In this document: positions 1 to 5,313 of the stretch, one piece after another
How positions within the stretch are numbered: position 1 is the stretch's first letter
Layout: each line of letters begins with the position of its first letter
Source of the DNA: Methanobrevibacter sp.
Lineage (GTDB): Archaea > Methanobacteriota > Methanobacteria > Methanobacteriales > Methanobacteriaceae
Assembly: GCA_031289975.1 (NCBI GenBank)
Contig: JAITOM010000282.1
Location: forward strand, 1-5,313
Direction of reading: 5' to 3'
DNA length: 5,313 nucleotides
The notes under the pieces: generated by a model
Seen by the model: only the letters and a program-made list of their open reading frames with translations
The model's database searches: none
Told to the model about the DNA's origin: nothing
Translations under genes and position numbers: made by a program

Positions 1-32
1 TTATATTTGAAAACTAATTTAAAAGTAATTCA

Positions 33-101
<69 letters not shown>

Positions 102-444
102 TATAATATTAGACTATATAAAGCTTTATAAATGAGGAAAAGATAAATACGAATTAAACTTTTTGAAAAAAATTAAATGTGAAAAACAAGCAATTATAAC
201 AAAGAAAAATAGGAAAAAGTATAAATATGAAAAGAACAAAAAGGATAAAATAAGTAAAAAAAGGATGAAATAAATCTTTTAAAATTTAAAAAGTATTCAT
301 TATATTTTTTAACTGATTTAACTGTTTTTAACCATTGGAAAGTTAAAATTATTGGTTTAAATTCGTGGTTTTAATTGGATTTTTATATATGATTAAACGA
401 TTTTTTTCATCTTAAAACAATTTTTAAAGATGTAATATCAGAAA

Positions 445-466
445 ATAAGTATTATAAAATACTTAT
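445..466. repeat. perfect 9-bp hairpin in intergenic DNA
   Basis: ATAAGTATT (445-453) and AATACTTAT (458-466) are exact reverse complements separated by the four-base loop ATAA. The stem is AT-rich with one G-C pair, so an RNA hairpin would be weak. It could be a dyad-symmetric protein-binding site. No gene starts within several hundred bases, so no role can be assigned, and chance is possible in DNA of this composition. Confidence 0.4.
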
Positions 467-810
467 GGAATATACCCTTAAAAAGGATTTATTTTATCAT
501 AATTTTCACTATTTTTTTTATTAAAAATATAAGTTTTTATAAGAAAAGTCAAAAATGTGTGGTTAAGTGTAAAATAGCTTTTATACTGCTTCATTTAATT
601 GTTTAAATTGGATCTTATTTTGAATTTAATTGAATATTTATTTTAATATTTAAGTATATTCACCATAATAATCAGATTATTTCATTTTTATTCAAATAAA
701 AGATAAAATTCTATGAATTTATGGTTATGTCCATTATATTCAAATTTAGATTAAATAATATGTTTTATTTCCATATAAGTAAATAAAAATATTTTTATAA
801 ATAAATTTAG

Positions 811-831
811 AATAATAAAATAAATTTAGAA
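811..831. repeat. left copy of 21-bp direct repeat flanking MITE-like element
   Basis: This 21-bp sequence (begins AATAATAAAA, ends TTTAGAA) recurs exactly at 1036-1056, directly on the other side of the decayed inverted-repeat element at 832-1035. It could be a long target-site duplication or a pre-existing repeat into which the element inserted. A shorter part, ATAAATTTAGAATAAT, also occurs at 801-816 and 1045-1060, so the left side carries the core motif twice. Low complexity makes some local duplication likely, but an exact 21-base match abutting both ends of the element is notable. Confidence 0.75.
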
Positions 832-1035
832 GATAGTGAACTAAAAAATGTTTTTAAGCAATGATTTTTTAAAAATATCTTTAAATCATCAGTTTCATAA
901 ATAAAAATATAATATTATTTATTTTTAAAAATAAAGTAATTAAATTTATTAATTAATAATCTAATAAAATATTAGAAAGTATTATTGAAAATTAAATAAA
1001 AATAAATGAGCAATTACAAACTTTTTTTATTCCAC
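832..1035. mobile_element. decayed MITE-like element, copy B
   Basis: The left end (from GTG at 836) and the reverse complement of the right end (ending CAC at 1035) match at about 20 of 29 positions, forming imperfect terminal inverted repeats. Both ends resemble those of the better preserved copy at 2363-2547: each has GTG, then an A-run, then a G-TTT-TAA core. The length, about 204 bp, is close to that copy's 185 bp. The interior is AT-rich, has no coding capacity and has diverged from the other copies, so this is the oldest of the three. Its right end lies only about 58 bp before the aminotransferase start codon, so that gene's promoter must sit at or beside the element boundary. It is non-autonomous; no transposase is present in the window. 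Confidence 0.6.
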
Positions 1036-1056
1036 AATAATAAAATAAATTTAGAA
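1036..1056. repeat. right copy of 21-bp direct repeat flanking MITE-like element
   Basis: Exact partner of 811-831, starting at the base after the element's terminal CAC. It contains ATAAATTTA at 1045-1053, about 40-48 nt upstream of the aminotransferase ATG. That is the right distance for an archaeal TATA element with a short leader, so the repeat may double as this gene's promoter. The motif is only a fair TATA match; the alternative AT-rich stretch at 1062-1076 is probably too close to the ribosome binding site. Confidence 0.7.
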
Positions 1057-1080
1057 TAATTAATTATTAAATAATTTAAC

Positions 1081-1085
1081 GGAGG
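1081..1085 (+). promoter_or_regulatory. strong Shine-Dalgarno site fixing the aminotransferase start
   Basis: GGAGG ends 8 nt before the ATG at 1094, an ideal spacing. It selects this ATG over the internal in-frame ATG at 1112 (Met7), which lies too far downstream and would leave the conserved PGPT motif almost at the very N-terminus. Confidence 0.85.
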
Positions 1086-1093
1086 AAAACTTA

Positions 1094-2236
1094 ATGGATC
1101 AAACCTTACTAATGCTTCCTGGTCCTACAAATGTATCTAATCGTGTGCTTCAAGCAATTTCTAAAAATGTTGTAAATCATAGAAGTGCTATATTTGGAGA
1201 AATCTTAACTGAAACTTCTCAGTTAATGTCTGACTTATTTAAAACCAATGATCAATCTTATTTATTAACTGGTTCAGGTACTGCTGCTATGGAAGCATCG
1301 ATTGCAAATATTTTAAATCCCAATGATAAAGTTTTAAATGTCATAAGCGGTAAATTTGGCGAAAGAATGAGAGATATTACAAATTCTTTCGGAGGTAAAT
1401 CAGTTGAACTTAATATTGAATGGGGAAATTCTGTAAAGCCAGAAGATATCGAAGAAGAATTAGAAAAAGATGAAAATATAAAATTTGTGACTGTTGTTCA
1501 CAATGAAACTTCTACAGGAGTGGCTGCACCAATTAAAGAGATAGGTAATGTATTAAAAAATTATAATGCTTTATATGTTGTTGATACAGTATCTTCTCTT
1601 GGAGGAGATCATGTGGATGTTGATAAATATGGAATAGATATTTGTTTTACTGGTTCACAAAAATGTTTGGCGGCACCACCTGGAATGGCAGCTATTACTG
1701 TAAGTGATGATGGATGGAAAGTGATTGATGATGTGGATTCAAGCACTTATTATTTAGATTTGAAAAAGTATCGTAAATATGGTGCTGGGACCCCACCTGA
1801 GACACCTTATACTCCATCAGTTACTTTGGTTTATGGATTATGGGAAGCATTGAAAATCATTTTTGAAGAAGGATTGGATACGAGAATTAGAAGACATGAA
1901 AGAGCTTCAAAAGCAACACGAGAAGCTATAAAAGCTATTGGTCTTAAATTATTCCCTGAAGAAGAAGTTTCATCCACAACCGTTACTGCGATTAATATGC
2001 CTGATGGAGTAAGTGATAGTGAGCTTAGAGGAACTATGAGAAATGAATATAAAGTAGAGTTAGCTGGTGGACAGGATCATTTAAAAGGTAATGTTTTTAG
2101 AATTGGTCATATGGGCAATATAACTTATAAAGAGTTAGTTATTACTTTTTCTGCATTGGAAATGACTCTAAAAAAATTAGGTTTTGATATAGACTTAGGT
2201 GTTGGTGTAGCTGAAGTAAATAGAACATTTATTTAA
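1094..2236 (+). CDS. class V PLP-dependent aminotransferase (alanine-glyoxylate / serine-pyruvate family)
   Basis: A complete 380-residue cytosolic enzyme of fold-type I, class V. Visible landmarks are the N-terminal LPGPT motif (8-12), the cofactor phosphate-binding SGTAAMEA (61-68), HNETSTG (136-142), VDTVSSLGG (163-171) with Asp164 expected to contact the pyridine nitrogen, the Schiff-base lysine Lys190 in TGSQKCLAAPPG, and FRIGHMG (335-341) with Arg336 in the place of the substrate carboxylate-binding arginine. The order, spacing and length match human alanine-glyoxylate aminotransferase and its archaeal relatives, and no key residue is missing. The family moves an amino group from alanine, serine, aspartate or glutamate to a 2-oxoacid. 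In Methanocaldococcus a class V relative acts with broad specificity, including phosphohydroxypyruvate in phosphoserine synthesis, so a role in serine/glycine or aspartate metabolism is plausible here; the exact substrate cannot be read from sequence. It is a single-gene unit between two MITE-like elements, with a T-tract end. Confidence 0.95.
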   Translation: MDQTLLMLPGPTNVSNRVLQAISKNVVNHRSAIFGEILTETSQLMSDLFKTNDQSYLLTGSGTAAMEASIANILNPNDKVLNVISGKFGERMRDITNSFGGKSVELNIEWGNSVKPEDIEEELEKDENIKFVTVVHNETSTGVAAPIKEIGNVLKNYNALYVVDTVSSLGGDHVDVDKYGIDICFTGSQKCLAAPPGMAAITVSDDGWKVIDDVDSSTYYLDLKKYRKYGAGTPPETPYTPSVTLVYGLWEALKIIFEEGLDTRIRRHERASKATREAIKAIGLKLFPEEEVSSTTVTAINMPDGVSDSELRGTMRNEYKVELAGGQDHLKGNVFRIGHMGNITYKELVITFSALEMTLKKLGFDIDLGVGVAEVNRTFI

Positions 2237-2240
2237 TTTT

Positions 2241-2275
2241 AATCTTTTTTTTTATTTAATTTTCTACTGTTTTTA
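2241..2275 (+). terminator. archaeal T-tract transcription terminator
   Basis: Immediately after the aminotransferase stop codon (2234-2236) there is a run of nine T (2245-2253), then further T-rich blocks to about 2275, with no stem-loop before them. Intrinsic termination in archaea relies on such oligo-T stretches, so this is the likely 3' end of the aminotransferase transcript. Confidence 0.6.
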
Positions 2276-2362
2276 TTAAATTTATTATCTCTTTTTTAAA
2301 CATTTCTACACTTATTTTGAAAATTTTTATACTCTTTTACAATTTTGCAAGATTTCTAAATA

Positions 2363-2547
2363 ATATAGTGTATGAAATAATGTTTGTAAGTAATGAAATT
2401 TTTTAAATTACATCATAAATGTCAAATTTTTAATTAAAAAAATTATAATTATTATTTAAAAAATTAATTTAATATTAATTTAAAATTTATAAAAATAAGA
2501 TATTTAAAAATAATGATTACTTACAAACATTTTTTACATCACTATAT
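2363..2547. mobile_element. MITE-like element, copy A (185 bp, terminal inverted repeats)
   Basis: The two ends are inverted copies: ATATAGTG (2363-2370) pairs with CACTATAT (2540-2547), a variable 9-bp spacer follows, then ATGTTTGTAAGTAAT pairs exactly with its complement. This gives about 27 matches over 32 positions. The interior is almost pure A+T and has no open frame. Its right half (about 2447-2547) is repeated in inverted orientation at 5203-5303 with three differences in 101 bp, and its ends resemble copy B at 832-1035. Size, inverted ends, lack of a gene and repetition are the marks of a miniature inverted-repeat transposable element. A parent in the ISM1 family of Methanobrevibacter elements (inverted ends of about 29 bp) is possible, but I cannot confirm it from memory. 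No clean target duplication is visible: CTAAATA on the left faces ACAAATA on the right, a 5 of 7 match in AT-rich DNA. Confidence 0.85.
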
Positions 2548-2569
2548 ACAAATAGTGAATAAAAAAATT

Positions 2570-2642
2570 AACAACTTATTTTATCAAACTTTTCATCTTA
2601 AACTACAAAAGATAGACTATCAGTTTTATATGGTAAGTTGTT
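2570..2642. repeat. nested inverted repeats (possible structured RNA or cruciform)
   Basis: Three inverted pairs are nested around one centre: AACAACTTA (2570-2578) with TAAGTTGTT (2634-2642), AAACT (2600-2604) with AGTTT (2622-2626), and GATAG (2611-2615) with CTATC (2617-2621) around a single A. All three are perfect but separated by unpaired bases. The block sits between the MITE copy and the TPR gene promoter. It could be the relic of another small inverted-repeat element, a regulator-binding region, or chance. No known riboswitch consensus is recognisable. Confidence 0.45.
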
Positions 2643-2718
2643 TTTATTAATTCATTTTAAAGAATTCTTCTATTATTACAACAGTTATCTTTCTTTGATG
2701 AAAATTGATTTTTTAATT

Positions 2719-2725
2719 CACCTCC
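2719..2725 (-). promoter_or_regulatory. orphan Shine-Dalgarno sequence on the minus strand
   Basis: The complement of 2719-2725 reads GGAGGTG, a full-strength ribosome binding site by the standard of this window. No ATG, GTG or TTG follows on the minus strand at a usable distance with an open frame: the GTG within it reads GTG AAT TAA. It may mark the start of a minus-strand gene lost by deletion, or be coincidental. It lies just before the TATA-like element of the plus-strand TPR gene. Confidence 0.3.
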
Positions 2726-2728
2726 ACA

Positions 2729-2767
2729 ATATATTAAAAATAAGTGCATTACTAAAATATCTGAAGG
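2729..2767 (+). promoter_or_regulatory. archaeal promoter and ribosome binding site for the TPR gene
   Basis: A TATA-like ATATATTA (2729-2736) lies about 25 nt upstream of a predicted transcription start near 2757, leaving a leader of roughly 18 nt. The leader contains a moderate Shine-Dalgarno GAAGG (2763-2767), 7 nt before the ATG at 2775. The spacing agrees with typical archaeal genes. The start site itself is inferred from distance alone. Confidence 0.5.
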
Positions 2768-2774
2768 AAAAAGC

Positions 2775-4622
2775 ATGGCTAAAATAACAAAAGATAAGCT
2801 CATTAAAAGAGCTAAAAAACTTTTTAAGAGAAAAAACTATGAGAATTGTATTAAAACTTCTAATAAAATTTTAAAAATGGATCCTAATTTTTTAGAAGCT
2901 TATATATTTAAATTAAGATCTTTAAAAGAATTAGGCGAAAAAATAAATATGGATGATTATGAAAAAACTATTTTAGAATATCTAAGCCATTCTCCCAAGG
3001 ATGAAGAAAATTATTTGGTTGCTATAGATTATCTTTTATCAATGAATAAGTTTGATTTAGTAAGTTCTATTAGTGATGAAGGCATGTTATTACATCCTGA
3101 CTCTTATAATATCTTGTTATCAAGACTAAAAGCTTTAATTTATAATAATAATGAATTTGAGGAGAATATCAAATATCTTGATAATTTATCAAAAACAAAT
3201 AAGTTTTGGAAAAATATATTGTATCTTAAAGCAAATCTTTATGGGGAAAAGGACGATTTTGATAAGTCTTTAGAGGTTTATAATGACCTATTAAGTGATT
3301 CAATGGATTTAGAAACACTTTTAAGAAAACTTAGGACCTTAAAGCTATTAAGAAGAGATGATGAAGTCCTTGAAATATTGGATAGAATGATTGATTATGA
3401 CGATGAAAAGAATTGGGCATTAGTAAGTAAAGGATTGCACTTTCAAGATCAAGATGAATCATTATCTATTGAACTTATAGATGAAGCTATTAAAAATGAT
3501 CCTGAATATGGTTTTGCATACTATGGAAAAGCAATCATTTTATCGGGAATGAAAAAATACGATTATGCAAAAGAAAATCTTGATAAAGCTTTAAAATATG
3601 ATGAAAACCTTAGTAAATATGCAGATTTTAATCTTATATTCGCTTATATTATCTATCATGCTGATGGTGACATGATAAATGCATTAAAACTTTTATCAAG
3701 AATTGATTTAACGGATTATAGTTATTATGATTCTATAAATTTAAATTTAGAAATATTTCAGGATTTATGCTTAGAAGAAAGACATGATTCTGATGGAATT
3801 TCCTGTACTAATTTTGATGGAAACTTTGATAAAGACTCAATGAATTCATTCAAAAATTCAAAAAATGGTTTAATTCACGTCATTTTCTATAAAAATCATG
3901 ATAGTCACTTAGTTGATATACGTATCTATAATAATCCTGTAGATAATAACTTATCACCAGAGATAATGAGTATGATTGAATCTGGTGTTGATGTGGAACT
4001 TTATGATGATATACCAGAAAAAAGAGATTTGACATCTGTTGAAGATTATGAACAAGCTTTATCTGATTTTCATGATTTGAAAGGAGATGAATATTTTAAG
4101 GAACATGAAGGACACTTTTGGAAATTACATGAAACACGTCCATTTATGATGTGGTTATTAGATTACTCAGCATTATTATGGGAAGAAGAAATAGACAAAG
4201 ATAAATCAATTGACTTATTAAAATATATACTTGTACTCAATCCAGATGATAATCAAGGAGTAAGAGACATATTGATGACAAGATTTTTAGAACTCAATAG
4301 ACTAAAAGAATTTGAAAAATATAGGATTGAATATGATGGAGGTTATGGATCTTTTGTACTATATAACAATGCCTTATTCTCTATTAAAAATAAAGAAAAC
4401 GATGCTAAAATTAAATCTTTATTAAAAAAAGCTATTGAATTTAATGATTATATCATACCTTACTTAACCAATGAGAAGCCAATTCCACAAGTTTTACCTG
4501 AATTTTATTCAGATGGAAATTTAAATGAAGCTGAATATTATGTTATAATATCTATTAAAGCATGGCATGATGATGAAGTAGCTATGAAAAAATTGAATGA
4601 ATATATTCGAGGGACACTGTAA
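2775..4622 (+). CDS. TPR protein with conserved ETRP/LNPDDNQG C-terminal domain
   Basis: A complete 615-residue acidic protein without signal peptide or membrane segment, so probably cytosolic. Residues 1-330 are built of TPR-like helix pairs; the clearest units fall near 9-42, 148-178, 182-213, 215-245 and 247-280, the last with the usual A-Y-x-G-K-A and Y-x-x-A-x-x-x-x-x-K-A-L pattern. Residues about 340-435 break the pattern and look partly beta-stranded. Residues about 436-612 form a separate domain with HFWKLHETRPFMMW (447-460), LNPDDNQGVRDIL (488-500), IIPYLTNEKPIP (560-571) and a final EAEYY helix. I recognise these signatures from a widespread family of bacterial TPR proteins, sometimes linked in annotation to the ST7 family; its biochemical role is not known to me. 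TPRs imply a protein-binding scaffold. The MAKITKDKLIKRAKKLFKRK start is strongly basic, unlike the rest. The gene has its own promoter and is followed after 37 bp by an mcrC relic, so it sits in accessory DNA. No catalytic motif is visible. Confidence 0.93.
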   Translation: MAKITKDKLIKRAKKLFKRKNYENCIKTSNKILKMDPNFLEAYIFKLRSLKELGEKINMDDYEKTILEYLSHSPKDEENYLVAIDYLLSMNKFDLVSSISDEGMLLHPDSYNILLSRLKALIYNNNEFEENIKYLDNLSKTNKFWKNILYLKANLYGEKDDFDKSLEVYNDLLSDSMDLETLLRKLRTLKLLRRDDEVLEILDRMIDYDDEKNWALVSKGLHFQDQDESLSIELIDEAIKNDPEYGFAYYGKAIILSGMKKYDYAKENLDKALKYDENLSKYADFNLIFAYIIYHADGDMINALKLLSRIDLTDYSYYDSINLNLEIFQDLCLEERHDSDGISCTNFDGNFDKDSMNSFKNSKNGLIHVIFYKNHDSHLVDIRIYNNPVDNNLSPEIMSMIESGVDVELYDDIPEKRDLTSVEDYEQALSDFHDLKGDEYFKEHEGHFWKLHETRPFMMWLLDYSALLWEEEIDKDKSIDLLKYILVLNPDDNQGVRDILMTRFLELNRLKEFEKYRIEYDGGYGSFVLYNNALFSIKNKENDAKIKSLLKKAIEFNDYIIPYLTNEKPIPQVLPEFYSDGNLNEAEYYVIISIKAWHDDEVAMKKLNEYIRGTL

Positions 4623-4659
4623 AATTAGCATGGATTTTTACAGTTGAAAATAATCCTAA

Positions 4660-5073
4660 AATATTAATGAAAGTATTAAAGGACAAACAATCAAAAATAA
4701 AAAGTTAAATTGTGAATATGATGAATTTGTAGATGATATCTTATTTAACAGAATAATAAAAACAACAATTATTTTTTTAATTAAAATTGAAGAGTTGGAT
4801 AAGGAAACAAAAGGAAATTTACAAAGTATACTCCCTTATTTTAATTCAGTCTCGACAATAAGTATTAATAAAGAGGATTTTAATTATAGTTCATGGAATA
4901 GGAACAATTATCATTATAAATGGATTATAGAATTATGTAAATGGATTTTTAAAAATTATATCCTTCCAGCTGATAGTGAAGATGAAGATGGTTATGCTAA
5001 AACTTTTATTGAAAATCATAAAAATGAATTAGCTATTTTATTTGAAAAAAAGTTTACTACCTCTTTAAATTAA
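4660..5073 (+). pseudogene. internal fragment of McrC (McrBC restriction system nuclease subunit)
   Basis: The frame is open from just after a TAA at 4657-4659 to the stop at 5071-5073 (137 codons), well upstream of its first usable start, a TTG at 4795. Translation reads through FVDDILFNRIIKTTIIFLIK, then SILPYFNSVSTISI, then WNRNNYHYKWIIELCKWIF and a final LAILFEKKFTTSLN. I recall the same order in E. coli McrC: NEDTLANRIIKSTLAILIK, LYRKLPGISTLHL, an N-x-x-Y-Y-K block with VCKFIV, and LLYQKFLYEF. McrC partners the McrB GTPase to cut DNA carrying methylated cytosines. The N-terminal quarter or so is absent, and the C-terminal PD-(D/E)XK nuclease part is gone, so it cannot cut DNA. No start codon or ribosome binding site serves the full frame, and mcrB is absent from the window. 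The fragment itself has no internal stop or frameshift, so the truncation may be recent. A short protein from the TTG is possible but unlikely. Confidence 0.82.
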
Positions 5074-5202
5074 AATTTGAATAATTTAAAGAATAATTTT
5101 TAATAAAAAAAAAAATTTTTAAATAAATGTTATAAAAGTTTGGAGAAGTAATATACTTAATTTTAAATATTATTTTATAAAAATCTATAATTTAAATTTT
5201 AA
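5074..5202. other. AT-rich spacer between mcrC relic and MITE copy
   Basis: 129 bp of almost pure A+T, with an A11 run near 5104-5114. In none of the three forward frames does it continue the McrC homology: the frames close within a few codons and no aspartate/lysine nuclease motif follows. The missing mcrC 3' part has therefore been deleted from this position, not merely shifted in frame. Confidence 0.6.
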
Positions 5203-5313
5203 ATATAGTGATGTAAAAAATGTTTGTAATTAATCATTATTTTTAAACATCTTATTTTTATAAATTTCAAATTAATATTAAATTAATTTTTTAAATAATA
5301 ATTTTTATTTATT
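5203..5313. mobile_element. MITE-like element, copy C (partial, runs off window, inverted relative to copy A)
   Basis: It starts ATATAGTGATGTAAAAAATG, identical to the reverse complement of the right end of copy A, and stays aligned with it through 5303 with three differences in 101 bp (a T for G in the core repeat and two C for T changes). The last ten bases begin to differ from copy A, so the interior may be a variant or belong to a larger related element; the window ends before this can be settled. It lies in opposite orientation to copy A, so the two bracket the TPR gene and the mcrC relic. Confidence 0.85.

Larger units (their letters stand above)
136..831. other. gene-free AT-rich intergenic stretch
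   Basis: About 700 bases with no open frame of convincing length on either strand, no tRNA-like or rRNA-like sequence and no regularly spaced repeats. The longest ATG frame I noticed is about 21 codons (721-786) and lacks a ribosome binding site. The stretch is rich in A and T runs. The only clear structure is a small perfect hairpin (445-466), annotated separately. Near its right end the motif ATAAATTTAGAA occurs twice (801-812 and 820-831), just before the decayed mobile element. It could be decayed coding sequence or a long leader, but nothing in it identifies a former gene. Confidence 0.6.

Noticed and set aside
721..786. Small ORF of about 21 codons in the first intergenic region
   Set aside because: No ribosome binding site, no recognisable motif, and a length expected by chance.
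2355..2555. 8-bp target-site duplication around MITE copy A
   Set aside because: The best flanking match is 5 of 7 bases in AT-rich sequence, which is not convincing.
4630..4647. Short ATG frame between the TPR gene and the mcrC relic
   Set aside because: Only five codons before a stop and no homology to the McrC N-terminus.
4795..5073. A 92-residue CDS starting at TTG 4795
   Set aside because: McrC homology continues in the same frame for 45 codons upstream of the TTG, and no good ribosome binding site precedes it, so it is annotated as part of the 4660-5073 pseudogene.
4623..5202. Frameshifted continuation of mcrC on either side of the fragment
   Set aside because: The other frames upstream and downstream of the fragment showed no McrC motifs, including no nuclease aspartate/lysine motif, so the ends are missing rather than shifted.

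Overview
The window is very AT-rich, has long gene-poor stretches, Shine-Dalgarno sites of the GGAGG type, a TATA-like element about 25 nt before a short leader, and T-tract ends in place of hairpin terminators. Together with the protein families present, this suggests a low-GC gut or rumen methanogenic archaeon of the Methanobacteriales (Methanobrevibacter or Methanosphaera type). The taxonomic call is an inference; no rRNA or methanogenesis marker gene lies in the window.

Layout. Bases 1-135 hold a striking trinucleotide microsatellite, 19 perfect TAG units followed by 4 TAA units. Bases 136-831 contain no convincing gene. Bases 832-1035 are a worn copy of a small non-coding inverted-repeat element (MITE-like), bounded by an exact 21-bp direct repeat. 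Bases 1094-2236 encode a complete class V (alanine-glyoxylate / serine-pyruvate type) PLP aminotransferase, followed by a T-tract. Bases 2363-2547 are a well preserved 185-bp copy of the MITE. Bases 2548-2774 hold nested inverted repeats, an orphan minus-strand Shine-Dalgarno sequence, and the promoter of the next gene. Bases 2775-4622 encode a 615-residue TPR protein whose last third is a distinct conserved domain with HFWKLHETRPF and LNPDDNQGVR signatures. Bases 4660-5073 are an internal fragment of McrC, the nuclease subunit of the McrBC modification-dependent restriction system, with both ends missing. From 5203 to the window edge runs another MITE copy, inverted relative to the copy at 2363.

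How the parts relate. The aminotransferase looks like an ordinary single-gene metabolic unit. The TPR gene plus the mcrC relic form an accessory segment bracketed by two nearly identical MITE halves in opposite orientation. This suggests a defence or accessory island that has been eroded by deletion, with the small repeats spreading through the non-coding DNA. No intact new system is visible. The main observations are the three-copy MITE family, the mcrC relic (longer than its only start codon suggests), and the long TAG microsatellite.
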